Assembly (NCBI GenBank): GCA_003999685.1 | Contig: CP021223.1 | Coordinates: 2,881,325-2,945,324, forward strand | Direction: 5' to 3' | Origin: Taiwanofungus camphoratus | Lineage: Eukaryota > Basidiomycota > Agaricomycetes > Polyporales > Taiwanofungaceae | DNA length: 64,000 nt | Part shown: positions 33,325-45,179 of the stretch, piece by piece | How positions within the stretch are numbered: the first letter of the stretch is position 1 | How the letters are laid out: every line of letters starts with the position of its first letter | Notes under the pieces: generated by a model | Databases searched by the model: none | Seen by the model: the letters and a program-made list of their open reading frames with translations, nothing else | What the model was told of the DNA's origin: nothing | Program-made: the position numbers and the translations under genes

Positions 33325-34880
33325 ATGCTTTCTTCGTTTGGTAGAAATGGCTTGGTAGAAAGGTATTCCTGGCAGTTTTCTCCGGCTTATTGTGGGTTTA
33401 TGTGACATCGCTCGCTACGGTCTTATCTTGTTAGTCTCGCAGTGACGAGGCATCAGCGAACTTCAGGGGTCTTGCACTGCGGTCGACGGAACGCGAGCCG
33501 TTTGTCTACAACCCACTCGGATAGAGGCCTGCGCGAGAGGTCGCTCGCCTGCCCTGCTGCCATTCGTCTACTTTCCACCACTCCCCCTGGGACAACAAAG
33601 CCGACAAATGCAAAACCATCACAACCTATCCCCCCTACTCCTCCAGCATCGAGAAAACACAAAGTGGTATTAAATCCGGCCCCGGTGAAATCCCCACGGT
33701 CACCTTCTACGGAACCAACGTCCTTATCATCCAAACCCTCAACTTCTGAACACGCGAAATCAACGCATACGGATACTTCCTCTACTGTATCTACTTCGGT
33801 CAAGTCTGACTCGGTGATCGAGGTCAAGAAGCACGACTATGAAGACGCATCCCAGCATGGTATCCTTGCACCACCTCCGGAGAACACTTCCTGGGCAGGG
33901 AAGCTCTATCATCAAGTGAAGGAGCTCTTCGTATGTTCTCAGTAGCGACTACTGTGACCTCTTAATCAATCGCAGAACAGAAATTCTATTGGAGGGGCAT
34001 CAAGTTGATCAACACCAACCGTAGACGGGCACGTGAGATGCAGGAAAGGGTGAGAGCTGGAGGTCCGCCATTGACCCGATGGGAGACCCGGTTCATTAGG
34101 ACACATAAGCAGGACGTACTCAAGTGGGTCACTTGGTCGGATTGCCTCGAAATACACACAAACTTTCGATTGCACAGGCTGGTCCCTTTCCTAATGATTA
34201 TACTCATTGCGGAAGAGGTCATCCCGCTTGTCGTGCTCTATGCACCCGGATTGCTTCCCTCTACTTGCCTGCTACCATCTCAGAAAGAGCGCATTGACGC
34301 AAAGAGGAGAGAAAAGCAGAAGATGTATCTACTTGACCGAAAGCCTGTGTTTGAACAGGTTCGCCAGCGCATTTTGGCCAACCCCGATGTTCCCATCAGC
34401 AAGTTGCTGGACAACTCAGCCGTTATCGCCGTGAATGGGTGATTTTTTGTCGTTTATTGGTTGTTTTTCCAATTCTGAGACTGTTCCCTCCAGATTACTC
34501 TCTCTTTCCACTTCAGGACCTAGTGCGCTACGACTTCGCAGACTACAGCGCCATCTGGCTGTTGTTGCTCAGGATGATGCACTGCTAAAGGGTGAATCGC
34601 TCGGCGGTAAGCTGACGAAGGTTGAACTACGTGATGCTCTGGAAGAACGAGGGCTGTACGTGAATCCTCATGGTTTTGTATACTCGATTGCAGGGCTGAC
34701 CATTCGTATGACCCTTTTGCAAGTAGTATTGCAGAGGGTTCATCTCCTAAGGTGTGGCGGTCTCGACTAGAGTGGTGGCTTACCCATGTCGATAGAGAAG
34801 GTGTTCGACCGTCCGGTGGTATTGATTCGATCAGTCAGCGTGTCTTACTCGTAGTCAGTAGCGGAGCAGGCAAGTTCTGA
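33325..34880 (+). CDS. Mitochondrial LETM1-domain protein (Mdm38-like)
   Basis: Six exons (33325-33340, 33443-33930, 33981-34123, 34178-34438, 34494-34655, 34694-34880) give 418 residues. The 16-nt first exon provides the only in-frame ATG. The resulting N-terminus is Arg/Ser/Thr-rich and lacks acidic residues, as expected of a mitochondrial presequence. A disordered Pro/Ser region follows, then the LETM1 core: RGIKLINTNRRRA, a proline-containing membrane helix (LVPFLMIILIAEEVIPL) and LTKVELRDALEERGL. LETM1/Mdm38 proteins sit in the inner mitochondrial membrane and act in K+/H+ exchange and in coupling ribosomes to the membrane. It lacks the long C-terminal coiled coil and EF-hands of animal LETM1, as fungal members often do. 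Confidence 0.88.
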
Positions 34881-35112
34881 ATGATTCTACCGTGTGGGGA
34901 GGCTCAGGAGTTCGTTGTCTTTTAATTTATCGCCTTTGAAGTAATCGTCGATGTAATCACAACTCATTGCTCATCTCGCATTCGTCTAAGGCCTCATCTG
35001 ACTTCCATTTCACTAGCCTTTGGGGACTACTACTAGTCGCATGATGGTGACAGGATCCTTGCTGCAGGGACCGGACTCCAGATAATCGGTAGAATATAAT
35101 TCGATACAGATG
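34881..35112. other. Convergent 3' region, LETM1 gene and SKI3
   Basis: 232 bp between two stop codons; holds both terminators. No other feature is seen. Confidence 0.5.
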
Positions 35113-38100
35113 CTATGATACAGAATGACTTCGTACATATGCAAGAGCGTGCCAGTTGCGAAGTTTCCAGGGTGATAACATGATGGCTTTCTGGGCAAGC
35201 TTATGAGCTTCTTGCTTCTCTTTATTCATACATCGCGCGACCGCCTTGAAGGCCAGGGAATCACGAAGTTGGGTCAACTCGTCCTCACGGGCTGAGCCTG
35301 CTAGGACGGCGAGTGTTGCATGGCTCCTACCTCGCTGCAGCATTAATGAAGCCAGCTCATGCCTAATCTCCGGTCGTGAGGGTTCGGTGAAGACAGCTTT
35401 TTGAGCTATAGAAAGTGCTTGCGTAGCATTGCCCTACAACTACTATCAGGCTAGTAACGGTCCAGGATACAGAGCTTGACATACCTGGCCGAGGTGATGC
35501 TGGATCAACAGATAGGTAGCATCTCTTCCAGGATCCCGTCCGAGGCGAAGATCGAGCGGAAGAGATACTATCTCAGATAGAGCTGCATCAACAAGACTAT
35601 CATCGTCGGTGAGGATGCCCATCCCCGCCAATGTGTAAACTGCGATCAAATTCTCCGGATTCGATTGAATACTGTTACATGTACGTCAGCAAAACAAAAA
35701 AAACTGTATGAGGAAATCATGACCTCTGTAACAGCTGTGCTTTAGCAGATTCATGAGCTTCTTCAGTCCTCATGGCCCATAGCACTTGAGCAAGTAAGAC
35801 AACAACGTGGCCATGGATGACAGGGTCGTTGGCAGCAAATCCCATCGCTGCCTCAAAAAGCCGAAGAGCCTCTGGCAATTGGCCCAATTTGAACTTCGCC
35901 ACGCCTGAGCCGAAATGGGCCTGTGCGAGTAATACTCTTGTAGTACGGTCTTCAGGCTCCTCAGGAAGTAGCCCGGTCGCTACTTGAAAAGACTCAATCG
36001 CTCCTTCATAACTCTGTATGGAAAGGCGCATGCGAGCCACATTCGCATGTGCGATGGCGAACTGTTTTTCGATAGTAGGATCCTCAGTTTCTTCATATGC
36101 AGCTTCGAGATGCGAGATTGCAGCGTTGATCATCTCTATGCCAAGTTCGATATGTCCAATTCGTTCGCATACAAGACCGAAGAGGTGCAACGCGGAAGCA
36201 TCCTGAGGTCGTTTCTTGCAGAAACGATCCAGCACGAAAAAGGCTGAAAATAAGGAATCTAAGGGCGTACGAGATTGTTCGGGAGTGCTTAGTTTATTAA
36301 AAAGTTGTTTAGCAAATTCGAGATCAGCACCCGGCTGTTTACCATGAAATCATAAGACCATCATTAAGCATAATGAGGGCCATGACGTACCTCGATAGCA
36401 GTCAATCCTACGGCATGCTCGAACAAAGCCCTTGCTTCTGGTGAAGGTCCGTTGAACGTTGCTACAAGTCCTTGTCCAACCCATGCCAGAGCATAGTCCG
36501 GATCCAGAGTTTGCGCTTTGTAGAACGCCTCGTTTGCGAGTTCTGAATTGTTATTGTGAAGATATAACAGGCCCAGATTGGTCCACGTCATGGCATTCTG
36601 AGTCATAGTCAGATTCAGTCAAAGTGATCCGCCGACGCAAATGCTACGAACCTTGCCATCGATCTCTAAGGCCTTGATGTAGGCATGCTGTGCGGTTCTT
36701 GGTTGTGATTCGAATGTTGCATCACCCAGAGCGGTCCAATACTGATCGTTGCTGGGTTCCAGTCGTAAAGCTTCCTTGAAGTTGCGAATTGCTTCCTGTT
36801 GCGAAAGCTGTTGCCTCGAATCTGATGGTAATCTCCTGGCATACGAGCACAAGGCCATTCCAAGGTCAAAATGTGCGCTTCCGTTTGCCTTGTCGTCGAG
36901 GGAACCCAACGAGATACGGTAGTGATAGGCTGATACCGCCAGCTCGAGCATGAAGAGGGAAAGGTCATTTGAATCTTCCATAGACATGGGTAATGATAGA
37001 ATTCCAGAGAGGCCTTTTCCTGGATGGTCTGAGACGAGAGAAATAATCCCAGGCAGCATTTCGCGAATTCCCGTTTCATCTGAATAAGCCAAGCACTTCG
37101 ACAACTCGAAGATTGCATCAGCTGCAAATTTCCAAACAACGCGACGAAATCCAGGACTAGCGTCTATTAATTGGAGTGCGAGCCGAATCGAGCACATGAA
37201 CGAGCTTTCTGCCCTGGAAGTATAGGCAGTGGATAATTCAGCGCGACCAAGATCAAGATGGGCTTGGCCAAGAGAGAGTAGGACCCCCAGTTCAGACGGA
37301 TGTTTGACCAGAATAGATTCAAATGATTTGATGGCTGCGTTGTGATCACCCATGTGCCGCTGCACTTCACCCATAAAGTAAGAGCACACCCAATCATCAG
37401 GTCCGAGTTCGTGTGCCCACTGAAGAGCCTTAACTGCCGCAGCAAAGCGTCCTGCTTTACTGTACGCTTCTCCCAAACGTAGCCAGGAATGTTGATCTTC
37501 CGTGTCTGTTCTCAATGCGATCTGAAGTGCTTGGATAGCAAGAGAACAGTTCCGCCGGTTCTGTTCACATATGTCAACGCTGAGACTACAATGCAACTGT
37601 AAAACTTCTTGCCAATTCGACCACTCCTATAGCCTTCCACGCCCAAGCATTGATAGGCAGGTACCTGGTCGCCGCATTTCCACTTTCTAGACCGCCTTCC
37701 CCGTCAATTGTTCGCCGCGCAACAACTTCGACAAGATCCCACTCTTGCTCATCGGCGAAACCTTTGGCAAGCCTGCGTGCAGCATCCGCTTCCCGGGGAT
37801 CGAGCTCAAAGGCCTTTTGAAAACACTTGGATGCTCGATTCGGATCGGATGGTGACAGAAATTCAGAGTAGTAGATGCCCAATGATGTGAACGCCGGGGC
37901 GAATGTGGGTGAATACTTCAGAGAGGTAATAAAATATCGATAGGCTTCTTCACGTGCCTGGTCTGGAAATCTAGAGTGTCAATACAAATTTGTCTCTCTT
38001 CCTGTGTATTCACCTCCCATGTCCCAATAGCACCTGCCAAGTCTCCACCAACAGCGCGCCTTGTCAGTTACCCTGTCTTCGAGTGCGTCCAAAGTAGAGA

Positions 38101-40185
38101 TGACCTCACGCAACTCCGTCGCAGCTCCATCCGGATCCATGCACATAGCCCGACACCAGGCATGTTCCTCTTTAGATCGCAAGCCCTCTACAAGACTCTC
38201 TGGCATCAATTCCACCACTTGAGCAAACACTTCACCTGCCTCTTCCCACCTTCCGGCCTGTGCAAGAACATAGCCCCGACCCATCAAGCAGGGTACATTA
38301 TTGGCATCTTGGCTGAGGATTTCGCTGATGATGCCCAAGGCGCGAGAGTGGTGCTTAGGAGGGAAGTGATGAACCAGAGACGTAGCAAGGACAATGTTGA
38401 AAGCCTTCTTGACCCTGACCGTAGAAACCCAAATCATTAAACTGTCTACACATCTCAAGGTAAATACCAACCGAGGCATTGGTCTACCATTGTTCTGCTC
38501 CGCTCGACGTACCTGTTCCAGCCCACCCCCTGCCACCTTTATAGCGTTCTCCAAATCTTGCTCACATTGATATACTTCTGCTACAACCCTGTGCGCAAAA
38601 ATCGAGTCGGGCAGGTTCGCAAAGGCGTCCTGTCCCCTCTGTAAGCAGCCGAAATACAAGTTGTTTGAGGATTTACATACCATAATCATATCGGCGGTAT
38701 CTTCTTGCTTTATAATTGTCTCATCCTTCTGTCGCGATGGGTCTTGGTCCTCGTCGTCATGTGGGATAGCAATATACCCGAAGTACGATGTTATCAACTT
38801 TGCTAGAGGCGAATCTGGGAACAAACGGGTGACCTGACGCAAGGTACCATAATCATACTCCTCTGAATAGGAAGGATGTAAGACATGTTTCTTCGCTAAT
38901 AGTACAGCATGCTTACCGAGAGTAGTAGCGTCCTTCCCTTCAATGAACAAATACCAGGCTAACTCGTCCCTGATACCCAACATTACCATACCATTCACCA
39001 GATCTTCTAGCTCCGCTGCAATCAGTGCTTTTCGTGATGATGAGATACCGACAGCCGGTAATGCATATAGAAGACGTTGTTTGTGTCGAAGAAGTTTCGA
39101 TTCAGTTGCACGGCGCAAATCATCGGGGGTATTAGGATGATTCATAATCTCGCTATAGAGGTTTGGAAGCTTATAAGATGCGAAATCAGCCGACATCCCG
39201 TACAAAGATTCACTAGGGAGCGAAGGATCCTTACTCGCGACGACCCAAGTATCTCTCTGTTAACTTCTTTCTGCAGTTCCTCTGGACCCGCCGCACCAAG
39301 CCGTGTCCTCCGCTTGGCAATCTCTTTTCTTATCATCTCTTCTTCTTCCTGCTCGTGCAAGGATACGATCTCTTCGAGTACGGGCAATGAATTCTGGATG
39401 GCAGCTTGTGTGAAATATGCGGACATTGACTCTGAGTTTGTAGGGTCCGGAGGAGGGAGAGTAGATAAAGCAGGATAGAGAGGAGATTCTGGACATATGA
39501 GCGACAGTGCATCTGCCAGCTACGCAATATATCAATCATGTGGCCGAGCAATAAGACTTGGGCGATATTGACCTGCATGCGATTGCTAATTCGTGAATTT
39601 CGACGGAGATCGATCAGTTTCTGTATGGTCTCAGCGCACTTGTTCGCATCATCACTGTGAATCATATCACTGGGTAGAGCTTTTCCTCGAGCTCAGCTAC
39701 TTACGCTTTCGCGAACAAGGCTGCCAGGCGTTCTAAAGTCTCTGCATAGTTATCCCAGTTCTGGCTCTGTTCGTATAGTTTTGAAAGACCCTAAAACGAT
39801 TTAAGCGCGAGTTGAAGGTGGACAATTCTGGGGACGCCTACCTGCCATGCCAGAGTCTGTTCTGGGCTTGAGCCTATTGCATTACGATACGCCTATGATT
39901 TGTGATCAAGTTAATCGACGGTCTGTTTTGTAGGCTATGAATATGCGTTACTTGCTCGCTCTGCTCAACTTCGTCCAAATTGAGGAGGGCAAGACCAAGA
40001 AATACATTTCTATTGACGAGTTCTCAGAATCATAGTACCCTGGATGCATTACTCTGTACATACGCATTGTAATTTTCAGGCTCATATTCCAGCACTCCCA
40101 AGGCTGCATTCCGAGCTTTCTCGTACTCTTTCTTGCCTAGTGCTTCTCGCGCCGCTTTCAGTTTACCTTTGACGAAGACTGACAT
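35113..40185 (-). CDS. SKI3: Superkiller complex TPR subunit Ski3
   Basis: A multi-exon gene spans about 5 kb with more than ten short introns and should give roughly 1,400 residues; I did not fix every boundary. The start ATG at 40185 leads into a typical first TPR (KGKLKAAREALGKKEYEKA, then VLEYEPENYN). Dense tetratricopeptide repeats follow throughout, for example QHSWLRLGEAYSKAGRF and AMTWTNLGLLYLHNNN, with an acidic helical region (EEEEMIRKEIAKRR) in the N-terminal third. The frame ends at 35113. Ski3 scaffolds the Ski2-Ski3-Ski8 complex that feeds mRNA into the cytoplasmic exosome for 3'-5' decay and antiviral surveillance. Other large TPR proteins are possible, but the N-terminus and length fit Ski3. 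Confidence 0.85.
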
Positions 40186-40905
40186 AGTACTTCAGGGGGC
40201 CTTCTGCAGAGGAGTAAGAGCGAGTCCCTTTGGACGACCTAAGACTTGTATTCTGGTCGGAAACCTCCTGCGTGGACTTAAGCATCCAAGTTTTGTATGG
40301 TGTTACCAACTACAAAGGTGTCGAAATTTCAAGTTGCAGAAACATAAGCACGCGCGTAGTCCAGCCCAAATTCAATACTGTACCATTTCGACCAACTGTT
40401 CAGTCACGCGTCACAGCACCCTTTGAACTGGTGTCGAGTTCAGATTTGTCACGAGTCACTTCGACCCTAAATTACTGCGCGGTCAAATGTCACAGTAACG
40501 AAAATCATATTTATAAGACTCCCGAGGCATTCTGGTGTCAAAACGAGAGCAGCACTAAAGTGTAAGGACATTTAAAAAAATAGACCAGCAAACACGCCGA
40601 ATTTGACATGATGAACTGAACTAGAAGTTTTTGTCCACCATCACACCGGCTTGGAATTGGTGAACTGGTGTCAAAGTCACAACCCGTGAACAGGTCGAAA
40701 TGGTAAGTATAGTAGTGGATTTCCGACTGGCGTGACTGTAGACGCACTCTCCCAACCTTAGCCGTTTCTAGGTATTCACGCTTTCAGCAAGGCTTCCAGT
40801 GCAACACAATCACTGTACTTCGTCAGCGAACGTGCCTTGCCTCTCTGGATATTCTTCATCTTGAATTATGATTGGTAAATCTAGGCCGCCGCGCGGTTAT
40901 CACTT
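40186..40905. other. Intergenic between SKI3 and the BTB relic
   Basis: No gene recognised. The first ~200 bp should contain the SKI3 promoter. Confidence 0.4.
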
Positions 40906-41733
40906 ATGGAAGAAACAAATTACATTAAAGATTCTGCCATCACAGTCGTTATCGATATTGATATCACAAGCCAGACTTTGAGGGGGGGACCTCCTTTCAA
41001 CAAATCCACAGCAGACACTATATTGCGCTCTACTGATGGCATCGATTTCCATGTCCGTCAGAGTATCTTGATAGAGGTGTCGCTTTTCTTCAATGCTATG
41101 TTCTCTCTTTCGCAGCTTCTTGAAAATAGGAAGAGGAAGGAGGTCGATAACACAGAGTACAAAAATGGTGTCCGTCTTCTTATCGTGGAAGAGAGCGGCA
41201 GGATCCTGGAGAAGATCCTGCTACCCTATCGATGACCCGACACTAGAGACGCCAAACGAAACATGCGAAGTGGAGGCTGCACGCAAATACGGAATGGAGC
41301 ATGCGATGTTTCTGGCGCAGAGCCATTGTTGGTATATGTCCTTGTTGCCCGTCACCGCTGGAAGGATGAAACGAGGGCCGCTGCCAAGTGCTCGTTATGA
41401 TATCCTATGGCAAGCCGAGATAGTTATGCACCTGAGATGGAGGATCTGGGTGCAGGCGCGGTTTTCCGTCTACTAAATTACCATCATGCATGTGGGCAGG
41501 CTGAATCCACTGCCCTTGATCTCCAACACCTTGGCCCGAGCGGCGATGCCCTTGAATGGTTGTCAGATGTCGAATGGTCCTGGTGTCCCTTGACAATTCT
41601 GGACTCTGCGCTAGCGGACCCGTTCCTCGTTAAAGCAATAATGGGCTGCCCTAGGTGTAGACACAAGGTTCTCGATGACTTTCGACGTTTCCAGGTTCTG
41701 GTCTCGGGGAATATAATAGACGGCAATTTCTGA
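40906..41733 (+). pseudogene. BTB/POZ-domain protein pseudogene
   Basis: The first frame encodes the start of a BTB domain of the large agaricomycete family (ADTILRSTDGIDFHVRQSIL, then FFNAMFSLSQ). Similarity then jumps frame twice: near 41205-41225 into CYPIDDPTLETP and VEAARKYGMEHAMF, and near 41320-41345 into VYVLVARHRWKDETRAAA. That frame hits a TGA at 41398-41400 before resuming as SRDSYAPEMEDLGAGAVFRLLNYH. No intron consensus neatly bridges these breaks, so I read it as a gene disabled by two frameshifts and a nonsense change. BTB domains normally mediate dimerisation or Cullin-3 binding. Confidence 0.7.
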
Positions 41734-42498
41734 GGCGAGCATAGGTATTTTATCTCATTGATGCGCTCGAGAAGTTCGTTTGGCGGACACAGGTCGCTCT
41801 TGACATCCGCTTCACAAGTGCTTTCGAGTTGTCAACGGCGCATTGACCTATCGTACACTTGTTCTCTAGAGCACAGTGGTCACCGTCGGCCTTTTTAGGT
41901 TATATATCTGATTGATGTCTGGTGTTCTTTTTACTGCGTGCTTGATGTTCGTGGATCTGGGAACGGTGCAGCGCTCGGTATACTTATAGGAATGCCTCAG
42001 GGGCGGTCTGGATAGCTTGAATAACTATAGGCGGATTCGCAGCCCTATTGTTAGTATACATAGACAGTCTGCTTGTTCTTAAATGACGGCCAGAGTCTAC
42101 CAACGAATTCCCTTAAGTACGCGGTATTGCCACATGTTGCCGAATTCTCTGCATTTTCGATCATTACGCTGTGTTTGAAAGGGTCGAGTTTCGGACAAAG
42201 CTTGCTTGAACCTTGGTCCCATTTGGATCCAACATAATTATTGAAATAATTTCCAACGCTTCTTTGAACATCGTCTACACCCTCAATCAATGAATGCCGG
42301 TAATACGAATGTATCGGTAGTGACCCGGTGTACACGAGGTAACGATTTGATAGAGACATTCAGATATGAATAATGTTATCTACAAAACGAAGCTGAACCA
42401 CTCGGGTATATCAGTGCTTCGACTACGTATATACCCAGAAGAAAAAGCCACCAATCCACCAGATTGACCTAGGGCATTGTAGGTCGCAAGCTTTGCAC
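41734..42498. other. Intergenic, 3' of the phosphatase gene
   Basis: Only one unsupported minus frame (42051-42359). Nothing recognised. Confidence 0.4.
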
Positions 42499-44853
42499 TC
42501 AGTCAATCTGTGTATCCCAATCCTGGACCAAATGAGCAGATACAACCGCATTTGTCGATCGGGTCCTCAGCAGCTCTACAAAGTCAACGAGAAACTTGAC
42601 CTGTTCATATGTCTCCACTGCCTTCGGGCTCCTTCTGCGGCGCACTACGGCAATCACCCGCTCCACGAGCTGCATCGTATCTCGCCGTATCGGGCTCCCA
42701 TCGTCCGTCGAAGACTTAGCATGAGCACTTGCGTTAGACGATATGGTGTCGGGTAGATTTCCTGGAGTGACGAGTGTGAAGCTTTGGTGTGGCTCAGTCT
42801 CTATCCAGCCACAGAGCCCGAGCTTCAAGAGCCAGCAACAGGCAACTAATCCCGCACGTCCTACGCCGCCACGGCAGTGCACAAGGACTGGTGCGCCTAG
42901 GAGAGTGTATGACTGGATGAGACGGGTCAATTGCGAGTCAAAGTCTCTTAAATCGGCTGGTGCAAGCCCTTCCGGAGTCGGTATACTGTACCGTAGAGTT
43001 GGAGATTACATCAATGATCAAGTGCAGCTTAATATCACACTGCGTACCGGAGGATATCAAGTCTGAGCTCGTCGGCTAATTGCAAATATTCTGCCCACGA
43101 AACACCGAGAAACTGAAGTTCATCGTCGTCCAGACAACTGTAAATCGAGTGAGACCATAATCCTTTGAGTTACAAACGGCACTTACCATACTATGCAAGC
43201 TACACCAAGCTCTTTCATGCGATGGAGATCTTGACGCAAGTCTCTACATACACCACCGCGTCCCTTGACAGGTCCGCTCAGCCTCACTTTAAGACAAGAT
43301 GGTTGATATACATTATTCCGTCGGACCACATATTAATTTAAGCGCACCCTTCTTTCCCGGACAGGATGATAGATACAGGTTCCCTAGAGTGGCCGAATGA
43401 GATATTGGAGGAACTTGAGGAGGTACTGACGATCTTGTTTTTACGGCCGACGTAATCGGACGCGTCTTTGACAAGGCTACAGATTGAGAGCCCCCCGTGC
43501 CGGACGCTTGAGTCGTGCTTGAATAAGGGAGAACATGAGGTGCACTTCCATATATGGTCAAGGAGCGACACATACAAAGTACGGACCACAGAAAATTTGG
43601 CGGTTTTGTCAACGGCCGGTGGTGCAGACTGTGGTCTTGGAGGATCACCATCGACTGACTTTTCGTAGTCAACGCAAGGAGAGGATGAGCCATTTCGTAC
43701 ATAAGGATGTTCTACAACTATGTTTTTTGGGAGCGGATCTGGAAGAGTCAGAATGATGCTGCCAGATAGTTCTGACGAAACGATAGACTTTGGCCTCGAA
43801 CGTTTAGTATGTGATACAGGTATGCCGCCGCCCGTGGCCGTGTGAAGTGCGCGTCGAATCGTGGGGTTTGTCCACAGAAGATGAGCAAGTTTAACCGGTC
43901 TTGCCAGACTGTGCGTAGGAGAGCATGGTGAGGCTGCAACAGAACGAGAGCCCGCTGGCGACGAAGAAACTGGAAATCCACGGGCCACAATTTCGGAAGA
44001 GAGTTGAGAGGGTTCGGCAGTGACACGGTCTAGGAAAAACGATGGGGGAAGTTCGAAGATCACGGGCGAACATGGGGAGGCTTGAACGAGATGCGAAGTA
44101 ATGATGCGTAGAAGCTCAAAGGGAATCATAGCAGAGACACTTTGGCAAAGTAAGGGTAAAGATAGACCATAAGAGCTACTGGACTCACTTGATTGGGTGA
44201 GTCTCGGATGTTTTGAGCTCTAGCGTGACGGGCTTCGTATAAGAAGTAGGGGGGGTCATGTTGAGTGACACTGACATTGCGGCAGACAATTCTTGTTGGA
44301 GATTGGTGAGAGAATGAGGTAAACATGACTCGGATGATGCAGGATCGACTGAGGAACTGTTCTTGTCGCAGGGCCACCACGCTTGTCGTTCGGCACAGCG
44401 GGCCTGATGCTCTCGCAGCTGCTGAACTTGGTCGGGCATTTGTATGGAGAATGGGACATAAGTCAACGGTGATCCTATATCTTGTTCTCAATACCGGAGT
44501 AGGCCCACAGCGTCCACTCTGCTCACCTTTTGGACCAAACTTGAGACGATTATATTCACTAGCATGATGCTGTGAGGCCAAAAGACTGAGCTAGAAGTCA
44601 TGCATTCGTTGTGAATCACGAGAACCCCTCTATGAATAGTGTGAGCGTTACCTGCGTAACAAAAGTGGGCTTCTCTTCGACGGATATTTCGTGAGAGTCT
44701 CGGTGAGACCCTGCGGGACGGTCCGTGATAACATGCATATACTGTTCCAGAACTACTGGTGTAGCTGTCTGGATCTCGACCAGCGTAGAGGCCATTGTAA
44801 CTTGTCTTAGGCGGGGGTATGCCTTCAGCAGCTCGATCTCCAGGCATTTTCAT
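42499..44853 (-). CDS. Dual-specificity protein phosphatase (CDKN3/KAP-like)
   Basis: A multi-exon gene ends in a cysteine-dependent phosphatase domain. The P-loop VHCRGGVGRAG (HCX5R class) is near 42860-42890, and an upstream block (LSGPVKGRGGVCRDLRQDL, then ELGVACIV) matches cyclin-dependent-kinase-inhibitor-3-like phosphatases. The long N-terminal region is low complexity and Ser/Pro-rich and contains SKAH-like basic blocks. The largest exon covers 44129 down to about 43340. Exon boundaries in the N-terminal part are approximate. Such enzymes dephosphorylate phospho-Thr/Tyr, in KAP's case the CDK activation loop; the target here is inferred only. The start ATG is 44853, or 44847 two codons later. 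It is divergent from the chitin synthase gene. Confidence 0.78.
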
Positions 44854-45179
44854 TCAGTGACGAGCGGACGCCTTCCAACACTTGGCGGCGCTATAATAAT
44901 CAGTACAATATTAGTTCTCCGAAAGCAAGACTCCTATGAAAGGTGAAGTGGGGTTTAAAAAGATACAACACGTCGGTCTAACTGGCGCTCATCATACCGC
45001 CAGTGCTTCCTTCGGCCCTGCGAATGGAATCCGACTTCTAAACAATCCTCGACCTCGTCGTCGTCCTCGTCGTTCTCTTTCTTGGTTTGCCGTCTTCGTA
45101 CTTTTACATTCTTTACCACCATTTCTCGCCGACAACTCACGCCTCCAGTGCCTCCACCTTCATTTCACTTTCGCTAGAC
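44854..45179. promoter_or_regulatory. Divergent promoter interval, phosphatase and chitin synthase
   Basis: 326 bp between start codons. The side near the chitin synthase is strongly pyrimidine-rich (about 45045-45130), typical of fungal core promoters and transcription start regions. Confidence 0.5.
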
